This document shows, piece by piece, positions 55,346-64,000 of a stretch of DNA of 64,000 nt; the stretch's first letter is position 1, and each line of letters opens with the position of its first letter. The DNA comes from Bombyx mori (lineage: Eukaryota; Arthropoda; Insecta; Lepidoptera; Bombycidae). Under the pieces are notes generated by a model, which saw nothing but the letters and a program-made list of their open reading frames with translations, was not told where the DNA came from and searched no databases. The stretch covers positions 8,060,731 through 8,124,730 of the forward strand of contig NC_085117.1 in assembly GCF_030269925.1 (NCBI RefSeq), in the 5' to 3' direction. Both the position numbers and the translations under genes were made by a program.

Positions 55346-56057
55346 TGCATCCGCGTGGACAGCTGCTATACAATAATACATTTACATGTTTTCGTCAAGT
55401 ATGAAGTTCAGTGAAGAGTGTGGTGTAAATTGTTTATTGCAACGATAATTGCGATAATTGAAAAATGAAACCATTCCATCAGTATTTTCTTATGACGTCA
55501 CGTTCAACAATCGTCAGTAAACCGACTTTACAGACAACCGATTTTTTTATACTCTGTGAGGTTAACGTCAAACCCTATGGTTTGAAAGTAAAATAAAAAA
55601 CAACATATCGCAGCGCTGGAGGAACATCGATGCGATTTGTTCATTTCGAAATTATCTATAGTTGCAAGAGTCAATTGATTAGCTGTTTTCAAAGACAAAG
55701 TCTACTAAATAACGTAACTGTCATAAACAAGAAACTACTTAAAAAACACGGAAATGAAACACATTACTTCTATTTTGCTACAATAATAACATTTTGTATT
55801 CAGCTCCGGTATGTTGTTGGTTTGCGTTCGAACCCGCCGCAGAGAATCACAATTGACTTTTTAAACATTCATTGTTTACGTAATGTTGTTTGCTTGGTCG
55901 TCTTCTAAAGGACAAATACATCAATTGCAGTACAGTTGAAACCTTAGTGGTTTCATTCGAGCCCCTAAAGCAGTTTTAAAACCCCTAACATCTGGGATTC
56001 TCCGAAGTCAAACAAACCACTACTAGTCAAGGCGCTGTTAGTTCTCTGTGTGCAAAA

Positions 56058-56515
56058 AAACTTGAATGTAATTTTTTTTTGGAACGCAGTTCCTTATGAT
56101 ACGATGCGGAGGGGTACCTTAACCGGGAAAAATCGTCCGTAACGTAAGATTTTTTCTATTTAGTTTGTTATCAACAGATGACACTGCACGTAAGTTCAAC
56201 AATTCCTGAATCGCGGTGACAAGATGTTACACAGTTGATAGACGTTCTTGTGCTTCTCTTGCTAAATCATACATACTTGGCGTATGGGATACCGTGTTCA
56301 TGCAGGCGGTTCCCACCAGGGCGAGGCTGCTCCATTGTCACTGCGGAGTGGTTGACCCTTGCGATTATTTTTATTTTTATCAATAAACAAATCATAATTA
56401 AAAATGTATACCCGAATAATTATTATCTTTATACCTCGAATAGAACTTGAAATTAATATTTTTATAACAAGGAACTTCGTTCCTATCCGGTGTCCCACGA
56501 CACCACACATCTTTT
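56058..56515 (+). mobile_element. Hairpin-ended MITE, copy 1
   Basis: Left end 'ggaacgcagttcctta' (56070); right end 'aaggaacttcgttcctatcc' (56470), then 'ggtgtcccacgacaccacac' and a T-run. 'ggaacttcgttcc' and 'gtgtcccacgacac' can each fold into a hairpin. The interior 56160-56370 matches 17190-17415. Confidence 0.55.
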
Positions 56516-56624
56516 TTTTTGTAGAAAATTCGGCGGTAGTTAGCAGAAGATTTTAATTTCGACGAATATCACTTTATTTCTCTGTCACCACGTAAATTGT
56601 AAAAAGTATTCGAAATTTCGGAAA

Positions 56625-56800
56625 TCAAATCAAATCAAAATCAAATCAAAAAATTTTTTATTCAACATAAATGAAAGTACATACTTGTTGAACGTCAAAA
56701 GAACTACCGCCAATTCACAAGAACTAGCCTCCGTCCTGAGAAGAATTGGCAAGAAACTCAGCGGGCATGTCTTTTTTTTTTAATATTAGATAAAAAAAAA
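56625..56800 (-). mobile_element. LINE-like 3' end with simple-repeat tail
   Basis: 'atcaaatcaaatcaaaatca' microsatellite, then 'ttttttattcaacataaatg', 'acatacttgttgaacgtcaa', 'gaagaattggcaagaaactc'. The wording resembles lepidopteran LINE 3' ends that carry short tandem tails instead of poly(A). Family not determined. Confidence 0.4.
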
Positions 56801-57639
56801 AAAAACATGTTTTTTTTTGTTAAATATTCAAATAATAAACGTGTAAATAATAAATAACGTTTGAACACGAACGTGATCAAACAATACGGGTCAGTGCGAT
56901 TTAAAGTAACTGGGTTCAGAGAGCCGTACGTTGAAAGTATTTATATTTTCCTCAATAAGTAGGTCCAATTAATGTTATAAACACTAACTCCTGCAAAAAT
57001 TCCTAAATAAACAAGCGTCTGCCGGAAAAATACAGAGACAACGTAACTCAATTTATTTATTCCAATCGAAGGTCATAATAGGCTCGTCTGCCCGAGATGT
57101 CAATAAAAAATATTATTAACGGATTAAACTTGAAAATTTTAAATTCAAGGTTTTCGTTTTGGTATTGAGAATAGATTTTGCATAATTATTAAGGGTCGTA
57201 CTTGTTGTCGTTTCTTTTTTTTTTTATTTGTACTCAAGCAACAGCGAAACACGTTTCTCGGGATAAAGAATAGCTTGTGATCGCCCCCTCCATAAATTGC
57301 CTGTCGATTTGTAAATCTGTCGGTACGTGAAATTACGAACCAACGAACGCGGTGTCGTATTTGTAACAGACGTTGCCAGGGTCATGACATATATTACGAT
57401 AAAAAGAATGATATGTTTGTCACAATCCAAACCATAAACCATATTATTATTATACTATATTTATTTAAAATCTTACAAATATTATAATATTTTTTTAAAA
57501 AGATATTAAAAATACAACTTTAAAAACACTATATAAAAATAGATTGCCGCTGATGGCGGTGTCTACGACACAAGCCACCAGTGGTCAGGACTTCAGAGTA
57601 AGAAACCTCCTCACAATACGCGCAGTATCGAGGATAAAT

Positions 57640-57910
57640 TATTATTATTAAGCTATTGCATAAATTTTATCGCGGGCCTTGAGCGCGGCGACCGAATCAT
57701 GAAATTCCGTAACGAAAAAAACCTTACACCCCACACTCCGCCTACCATGTAGCTTGCGTTCAACACATTCACACGTTGCGCTTGTGTAGTGTTTGTGAAT
57801 AAGCGCGTGGCGTGACGTCACATTGCATGCGCATCAGGAAAAGTCTGCCCATCTCTCTCTCGCGCGGTCTAGCTTATGAGTGTGAAGGAGACAGTTAAGG
57901 TTTTGCTTTT
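57640..57910. repeat. GC-richer segment, unassigned
   Basis: 'ttttatcgcgggccttgagc', 'gcgtggcgtgacgtcacatt' and 'ctctctctcgcgcggtctag' stand out from the AT-rich background. No open frame. Possibly a transposon LTR or promoter-like region; unproven. Confidence 0.25.
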
Positions 57911-58045
57911 AATGTTTAATAGAGCGTGGCCTTGTTTTATTATTGTTTTAATATTAAATTATCATTGTCTAATTATAATTGCATAAGTTGATAAAAAAAT
58001 GCTATCCAATAGCTTTACCGCGGCAGTTCCCGAGTGCCACACGTT

Positions 58046-58155
58046 TTTATTTTTTTTATTTTTTCGTATCTATTCTACTAACCTCGAGAGGTCATAATAG
58101 ATTCACAAAGCGAGTAGGTGAGCCCACGGGTCTCTAACCTGACGACGTTATGGTA
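58046..58155 (-). mobile_element. Short 3' fragment of the BMC1-like LINE
   Basis: T-run, 'tctattctactaacctcgag', 'gtaggtgagcccacgggtct', 'ctaacctgacgacgtta'. Only the terminal about 100 bp. Confidence 0.65.
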
Positions 58156-58931
58156 GTTTGTCGTGAAAGAGTAATTAGATCAATCGATCCCAAAAAACTT
58201 TAATTAAAGGTTGAAGATTTTTTTGTTTTAAATCACGTGATCCGGGATATCTACTATATAAAATAATACCGTATAAGGCCTAAAAAATACGTGGCGTTAA
58301 TTGTAAACGTAAATAATGTGATTTATGTGATGATATATTATGGCGACTCAAAAAAATCGACAACAAAATAACAGACACGAACGCGATTCTGTAAGTTTCG
58401 TTTTTCCATAGAATCTACGGGACCCTAAAAAATTTTATAATCGATAATGGTAAACTGTCTGTAAATTGTTGCACCTGTTTCTATAAGATCATGATTTTAA
58501 TTTACGATCCTTAATTAAGGTTATTAAAGACAAAGTATTGCCTGAGCTCGAACATGATTCAAAGAAAAGAAAAAAATGTTATTTTTCTTATTAAAAGGTA
58601 TTTTTATGTGATCATTATTAATGTAACGATTGAACGTAATGTAAGACTAACAACGCGCCTCTAAGCTATTTGCTCCTTCTTCGTACAAAGGCCGAAATGA
58701 ACAAACCAAATTAATCTCTGTAAATGATAAACGATGATACAAGTTGAAGAATGATTATTTTTTAATAAAAACAGAAAATTAAGTAAACAGAAAGAAGTAG
58801 GTAATATGAACAGACAACGTCAAAATCCAAGTATAAAAAACTACATCCGCTATCAAAATAGCAAAGAGGTCCGCAACAAAGGCCTTAATAAGCAATGGTA
58901 CATGTGAAATAATTTCTTTGTTTTCTTGTAG

Positions 58932-59082
58932 ATGGGAGCAGGCGCGAACGGGCCTGGTGGCCGTCGAGCCCTCGAGCTCATCCTCAGCGGGGGGCTGAAG
59001 TCTCTAGGGCGTCCAGCAAAGCCCGTGCGCAGGGCTGCGTCCCGTGACTCCGTGCTGTCACAACCGCAGCCCCTGCTTGAAG
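58932..59082 (+). CDS. Host gene, second coding exon
   Basis: Acceptor 'ttttcttgtag' ends at 58931 and donor 'gtgaga' starts at 59083. The 151-nt exon continues phase 0 from 27629 and leaves one base. It encodes about 50 residues: Gly-rich 'MGAGANGPGGRRALELILSG', then a basic stretch 'KSLGRPAKPVRRAASRDS' that looks like a basophilic kinase target context, then 'SQPQPLLEG'. GC content is far above the surrounding intron, as expected of a conserved exon. The internal Met at its first codon is probably not a start, because the upstream frame joins perfectly. Confidence 0.85.
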
Positions 59083-59397
59083 GTGAGAACTAATCTTAAT
59101 AAATATTTTCGTCATATTACTTGTGTGGCGTTAAGATGCTTGTTGCTTGAAGCTTGCCACCAACACCTGAAGCGATGACCATGACCACTCTGTCAAGATT
59201 GATACCGATAAAAAAGAAGAAAGTTGCCAGCATATTTTTTTATCTTTGTCAGGTATTGATGAAAATGAAATTAATGTAGTGTCATCGGTCCTTGTTACGT
59301 GTGAGAATTGAATAATCATAAATCGATACTATATATGTTGGTGAAAATTACGTTGTAAATTTCAGTTACATGGATATACCTATCAAGCTACTTATCC

Positions 59398-59742
59398 GAC
59401 CCAGGCGACGGGGCAACGCAAAGCCGCCGTCACCCGAAATATGTCTTGTCGGATCCCCCGAATCCACTCTCGGTGGTCTAAGGCCCTGTCACCGGTCACC
59501 ATCTTCGTCGAACTTGTCGATTAGGACGAAGAGTTCCATGGGTGAATTAACCCATAGACGCAGCCCTCGTGAGTTTCTCAACGGATCCCAATTCCGATCC
59601 GGTGGTAGATTCTGCGAAGCACTATTCTTGCTTGGGCTAATATTAGCAAATTCTCTCAAGGTGAGCCCGTGAGTTCACCTACTGGTCCCGGCGTAGCTGG
59701 AATAGCCCCCTAGGATACCAGGGAATAGACAGGACAAAAAAA
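59398..59742 (+). mobile_element. BMC1-like LINE fragment containing an uninterrupted version of the R1-type target
   Basis: The 5' end reads 'gacggggcaacgcaaagccg' then 'ccgtcacccg', 'tgtcttgtcggatccccc'. This corresponds to the reverse complement of the interrupted site ('gacggggcaaggcgaagcca', 'ccgtcaacct', 'cgtgtcctatcagatcct'). The 3' UTR with 'attctgcgaagcactattct', 'cgtgagttcacctactgg' and an A-run at 59735 follows. Confidence 0.75.
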
Positions 59743-61059
59743 ACGAAACTAATAAAATCGTAAAATAAAGATACCTTGAAAATCTCTTGCTACATTGTAG
59801 TTGAAATTAGGTTACTAAAATTAAACTTCCCCAAATATTTTGGCATTTAGATACAGCCGAAAGGGCACTGTTTACATCAAAACATTAATAAATAAAGTTT
59901 AATATGAATTGGTAATGATGGTTCCTGAGAAGCGAGGTTATTTATAATCAAGCGTCGACGTAAATGACGGTTAGAAAAAATGAAATCTAATATTCTTGTA
60001 TAGCGCGTTTAAAATTCGATGTTTTCGTGTTTACTATATCACGAGTATGAATAATTGCGATGATTAATAATAAAACTTATTTTTATCGCATTCAATGTTC
60101 ATATCGGTATTGTTTGAATACTATATTATTATAAAAAAGTATATACGCAAACGGTTTTCAGGGTTATTTAAAAATCTGTATTGTTGATATGGCGTTTTCT
60201 TTAATGTTATTTGGGCGTAAATATCCACCACGGCTCACGCGTTTTAAGTAGTTCTCGACTTTGATAAAGAACCACAAGCTGAAGAACATCAATCTTGTCA
60301 CGTGAGATCAAATTTACTGTTGCTGTAATATTAAATATGCTCTAATATTAAAACCTCTATTCATCGATCTTATATAACAAGGAGTAATTAAAAAAACAGA
60401 CCAAAGTTTTTATTCGGTTTCGCGGAGATTTATCTTCATCATTTCAAGGTTCAATTACTTCGGAACGAGAATAGTATTTTAATATATTTTTTTCAATGTT
60501 TTTGTATGGACTTGATCGTTTAGCTCTCGCGTGATCACAACGCGATTGAAGCTGTTAAGATTATTCGTTGGACGTTAACCGTGCAATCATAACAAATCCA
60601 AAAATAATTAAATTGTTAGAAAAAAAAAAAATTTGACAAGATAATAATCAAGTTATCCTTCAAATAGTTATTTACTATTTAATGTTCCTCGAAAATTAAT
60701 TGTAATTATTCGACAGAGCTCAAAATGTTTACAATTTCTGCATTTTGTTGCGCAACTTTGCGGAGTCTCGTCGAAATTATATCAGAGTTGTGTCGTCCTC
60801 AAAAGGAAACGGGGTGAACTGCCATAAATACTATATTGTTGTTGTGACTGGCGCGCTTCTACTTGGCGGGATGAAATCACGTTTCAACACGATTGGCAAT
60901 TTATCTTATTGCTGCATGAACTGCTATCTAACTAGTTCCATTGCTTTGAGAGCTACTCTCGTGTTTCGAAGTTAACAAGATTGTCCAGAGTAAAGCTTTT
61001 GCGTATTCGAACAGAAAAATTGTTCTTTGTCGAGTCTTGTCCAGCTAACAGCTTACTGC

Positions 61060-61305
61060 ATTTTTTTATTTATTGCTTAGATGGGTGGACGACCTCACAG
61101 CCCACCTGGTGTTAAGTGGTTGCTGGAGCCCATAGACATCTACAACGTAAATGCCGCCACCCACATTGAAATATGAGTTCTAAGGTACAGTTACAACGTC
61201 TGCCCCACCCTTCAAACTGAAACGCGTTACTGCTTCACGGCAGAAATAGGCGGGGCGGTAGTATCTACCAGTGCAACTCACAAGAGGTCCTACCACCAGT
61301 AAAAG
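61060..61305 (-). mobile_element. Bm1 SINE, head-less
   Basis: 'attgcttagatgggtggacg', 'cagcccacctggtgttaagt', 'cttcaaactgaaacgcgtta', 'ggtcctaccaccagtaaaa'. Confidence 0.87.
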
Positions 61306-61477
61306 CCAGATTAAGGGCAGATTAAAATTTTCATAGTTATTCAGTAAGGTTTTTTTGACGCTACAAAACTCGGACGGTTCAAAACTGTGTTTGAAACATT
61401 AAAAAATCTGTTTTGAGTAGAAAGTTGATATTATATATTTTATTAATAAACCAAAATTTGTTTTTTTTGTTTTTTAT

Positions 61478-61695
61478 TGGAACGAAGTTCCTTACGGCAG
61501 GCTTGGAGGAGATAGGGATTTTGCTGCGCGACCGAACTGAAAAAAATGTGATAGTAAAAACCGTAAGAAAAAGTCCGTTGAATAAGGCCTTGTTTTCCGC
61601 ACAGCGATATTTCACCGCGCGATTTTTTTCTCGTAATTCTTTTTTTTTATATGGAACTTCGTTCCTATCCAGTGTCCCACGACACCACACATCTT
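61478..61695 (+). mobile_element. Hairpin-ended MITE, copy 2
   Basis: Left 'ggaacgaagttccttacggc', right 'ggaacttcgttcctatccag' followed by 'tgtcccacgacaccacacat' and T's. The terminal 13-mers are exact inverted copies of each other and each is self-complementary around three bases. The right-end block is nearly identical to 56468-56515; the interior differs. Confidence 0.6.
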
Positions 61696-61902
61696 TTTAT
61701 ATACGTTTGTCTTCGAACCTTGTAAAATTGTTGTTGGCAGCATCCACGTACGATAACTAGCGCGCTAATCGTTTCTACTCGTATGAGGTATCACATTTCA
61801 TATATTCAGCGATGTTCATAACAAAGCATGATTGACGTTCTTGCGTTAATTATAAGTACTGATATAAAAAGCATAATATAGGATAATAATTATCCTTGCC
61901 GC

Positions 61903-62018
61903 TATTCTTTGATTGCTTAAACGAGTGAACAAGTTCTCTTCCCATCTGATGTTTAGTGGTTACCGAGGCCCATAGACGCTACATCTTAGTTGTATAGTAT
62001 CTAATAACGCCATTTTTT
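61903..62018 (-). mobile_element. Diverged Bm1-like tail
   Basis: 'gattgcttaaacgagtgaac', 'ttcccatctgatgtttagtg', 'accgaggcccatagacgcta'. Closest to 35756-35862 and in the same position relative to a neighbouring Bm1. Confidence 0.6.
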
Positions 62019-62026
62019 TGGTGCTT

Positions 62027-62230
62027 TTATTTTATTTTATCGAATATATGGGTGGATGAACTCAGCGTGTACCTGGTGTTAAGTGGTTACCGGAGCTCAT
62101 AGACATAGACAAATGCCGCCATCCACCTTGAGATATGAGTCTTAAGGTCTCAGTATAGTTACAACGGCTGCCCCGCCCTTCAAACCGAAACGTATTACTG
62201 CTTCACGGCAGAAATAGACGAGGTGGTGTG
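62027..62230 (-). mobile_element. Bm1 SINE, 3' fragment
   Basis: 'atatgggtggatgaactcag', 'acctggtgttaagtggttac', 'gccgccatccaccttgagat', 'cttcaaaccgaaacgtatta', stops near 'gaaatagacgaggtgg'. Confidence 0.8.
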
Positions 62231-62484
62231 GACGAGGAGGTGGTGGCTCAAGGCTGTTGCTAGCATTCAATAGGATGCTTTCTATAGGATCGCTAAATAA
62301 TAAAAATCGGACAACAAGAAGTAGGTATTGACTCTTCTAAATAAAAATAGGAAAAACATTGAATTAATCATGCTTGACCGAGCAGAAATGGCATTCGAAC
62401 CTTCAAGGCGTTTTCAGTAAAATCAATTTCTGAAAGAAACTGAGTTGTTTCCTTACTAATTTTTTTTGTCGCCTTTGAAGACAG

Positions 62485-62718
62485 ATCGGTCACTCAGTGC
62501 GCCGGCGCAGCGATCCAAAATGGATCTTGGCGTCCGATACCAAGAGACACCATTCCTTGGGATCCTGCGCCGTTTCCTACCATTTTAGCAAGATCGTCAT
62601 CCATCTGATCTTTACAACGGTACTTGGGGCGCCCGACCGACGGTCGACCGTTTGGTTGTCCCAAATACTCTCTTTTTACTGCACGATTCTGTCCCATCCA
62701 TTCCACGTGGCCGAGCCA
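62485..62718 (-). pseudogene. LINE reverse transcriptase C-terminal fragment
   Basis: The minus-strand frame encodes 'LHWLGHVEWMGQNRAVKREY', 'GRPSVGRPKYRCKDQMDDDL' and ends near 62494. The 'WLGHVERM ... GRPKYRW' pattern is the C-terminal signature of several insect non-LTR families; I cannot name the clade. 5'-truncated. Confidence 0.65.
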
Positions 62719-62762
62719 GTGAAGTCGTCGTGGCCTAAAGTATATGACGTCCGGTGCATTAA
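62719..62762 (+). mobile_element. Bm1 head scrap
   Basis: 'gaagtcgtcgtggcctaaag' then 'tatgacgtccggtgcatt' is the first about 40 bp of the Bm1 tRNA-like head. It ends abruptly. Confidence 0.7.
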
Positions 62763-62787
62763 AATCTAGCCTAAAACTAAGCCAACC

Positions 62788-63060
62788 TTTTTTATTTTTT
62801 ATTGCTTAGTTGGGTGGACGAGTTCACAGTACACCTAGTGTTAAGTGGTTACCGGAGCCCATTGACATCTATAACGTAAGTGCCGCCACCCACTTTGAGA
62901 TATGTGTTCAAAGATCTCAGTATAGTTACAACGGCTGCCCCACCCTTCAAACCGAAACGGATTACTGCTTCACGCCTGAAATAGGCAGGGTGCTGGTACC
63001 TACCCGTGCAGACTCACAAGAGGTACTACCACTAATAATTACGCAAATTATAATTTTATT
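62788..63060 (-). mobile_element. Bm1 SINE close upstream of the third host exon
   Basis: 'ttattgcttagttgggtgga', 'cacctagtgttaagtggtta', 'cttcaaaccgaaacggatta', 'aggtactaccactaataatt', 'acgcaaattataattttatt'. Its end lies about 78 bp before the acceptor at 63138. Confidence 0.85.
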
Positions 63061-63138
63061 ATTTATTAGTTATTATTTCTTTATTAGTAATTTTATTAGT
63101 TATTGTTGTAGAAATTTAAGATTGGGATTTTGTTACAG

Positions 63139-63283
63139 GCTTGAGGAAATGTTCGACAGTCCTCGCACTGACGGACCGGGAGAAGGTTCCCGAACCGATT
63201 AGGGCTCACAACCGACTCCGCGCGCCCTCCGTCTGCTCTCGCTGCTCCTCTCTGCTGTCGCTCGCCGGCGCTGGTGGTTCCAG
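63139..63283 (+). CDS. Host gene, third coding exon
   Basis: Acceptor 'ttttgttacag' ends at 63138; donor 'gtaata' starts at 63284. The one base left by the previous exon plus the first two bases here make Gly, and the frame stays open for 48 residues, leaving two bases. The encoded stretch is 'LRKCSTVLALTDREKVPEPI' followed by an Arg/Ser-rich part with a Cys pair in 'PSVCSRCSSLLSLAGAGG'. The C-x2-C could be half of a zinc site completed in a later exon. The gene continues beyond the window. Family not recognised; I considered TANC/rolling-pebbles-type scaffolds and cannot support it. Confidence 0.82.
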
Positions 63284-63309
63284 GTAATAGCACAACCTTT
63301 AGAATAATA

Positions 63310-63895
63310 ATATAACTCTTTATTTAACACCACATGTACAGAGTAAGCATATAAAACAAATAATAGTCGGTGATATAAATTGGCGGCCTTATCGCTGAAA
63401 GCGATCTCTTCCAGGCAACCTTGCAGGGAGAGGAATGTGTAAACTGGACGGTGCTATATCTTAATAAACTTACATAAAAATAAATACTTATATACACATG
63501 TGAAAAATAAATACAATATATAAGCAAGATTTACATACGATTACATACAAATAAATACTAAAAATATGCAAGTAAATACAAAACAAGCAGCAACTTGTAC
63601 AGCTATATCGTACTAACCATATTATTGTGCAAGGTAGCGCGATTTTAATCTGAACTTGACAATTTCCGGCGAGGACGATTGTTTGATGCTTAAGGGTAGT
63701 GTATTCCATAAACGGACTGCTTCAACCGTAAAGGAATGTTCACAAAATGACGTCCCGTGAGCCGGAAACTTCAGCATTAAATTCTCCGATGACCTAAGTG
63801 AATGGGAGTTTGCAGTATGTAGGAAATCAAAACGTTCCTGAAGGTAGCGCGGGGATAGGGATTCAACAGGACACTGTAAAGAAGAGACAATATAT
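63310..63895 (-). mobile_element. LINE 3' end with reverse transcriptase C terminus
   Basis: On the minus strand a frame from about 63895 reads 'SPRYLQERFDFLHTANSHSL' and ends in 'EAVRLWNTLPLSIKQSSSPE' before 'RLKSRYLAQ' and a stop near 63620. This is the usual C-terminal tail of CR1/jockey-like LINEs. The 3' UTR contains 'ccttgcagggagaggaatg' on the plus strand and ends near 63310. Truncated 5' by a stop near 63900. It lies in the next host intron. Confidence 0.65.
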
Positions 63896-64000
63896 GAACA
63901 TTCCTTTAATTATTGTTCTAAATCTAGAGCGTTTTCCTTACCGCGTTGTCATAAGATCGCTTTTTCTTCTCTCTCTATTCGTGTGGTATTTTGTAAGTAA

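Larger units (their letters stand above)
27630..58931 (+). other. 31.3-kb host intron
   Basis: Donor 'gtgagt' at 27630 and acceptor 'ttttcttgtag' ending at 58931. Exon phases on both sides are 0, so the reading frame joins directly. Nearly every recognisable feature inside is a mobile element or its debris. Stretches I could not assign: 27650-28090, 28715-29930, 30215-31450, 37950-39065, 39245-39870 and 53370-55120. Confidence 0.75.
59083..63138 (+). other. 4.06-kb host intron
   Basis: Donor 'gtgaga' at 59083, acceptor 'ttttgttacag' ending at 63138. It contains a LINE tail, four inverted Bm1-type pieces, a hairpin-ended MITE and another LINE C-terminal remnant. 59745-61055 is AT-rich with nothing recognised. 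Confidence 0.8.

Overview
This is insect nuclear DNA, almost certainly from Bombyx mori or a very close Bombyx. The base composition is AT-rich with short GC-rich islands. It carries about twenty copies or pieces of the tRNA-headed SINE Bm1, many 3' pieces of a jockey-clade LINE of BMC1 type, and R1-clade LINEs with silkworm-like GC-rich ORFs. There is no bacterial gene organisation, operon, rRNA gene or CRISPR array.

The only host gene I can support lies on the plus strand. It has three exons with consistent phase: coding from 26898 to 27629 (acceptor after 26856, donor at 27630), then 58932-59082, then 63139-63283. The joined reading frame stays open throughout. The protein is Ser/Lys-rich at its N terminus with a repeated QDS-x-x-SLK-type motif; I do not recognise the family. 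The first intron shown is 31.3 kb and is filled with mobile elements. The gene continues past the right edge, and its 5' UTR exons are probably upstream of 26857.

From the left: 1-9.2 kb holds old debris (jockey LINE tails, a decayed R1-type fragment, an old Bm1 split by a piggyBac-type MITE, a 1.1-kb Helitron-like element). From 9304 to 16129 lies a full-length R1-clade retrotransposon with a 14-bp target duplication, tandemly repeated 5' UTR, ORF1 with CCHC knuckles, ORF2 with endonuclease, reverse transcriptase and a C-terminal zinc motif, and a poly(A) tail. From 16.5 to 26.8 kb there are MITE families, a 38-bp tandem repeat, a tRNA-headed SINE and several Bm1 copies. From 27.6 to 45.8 kb, inside the intron, lie an antisense broken reading frame, jockey LINE pieces, tandem Bm1 copies, an unrecognised 1.18-kb element with perfect 31-bp inverted repeats, and a Helitron.

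The most striking region is 45.5-49.8 kb. Two differently 5'-truncated copies of a second R1-clade family sit head to tail in one target, and the same 14-bp sequence is present three times: left, between and right. They interrupt a jockey LINE reading frame. An uninterrupted relative of that target is present at about 59.4 kb. The rest of the window (49.8-64 kb) holds more LINE tails, Bm1 copies, two hairpin-ended MITEs and the last two host exons.

All family names come from reading motifs by eye; no alignment or database search was run. Coordinates of decayed repeats are approximate to about 10-30 bases.
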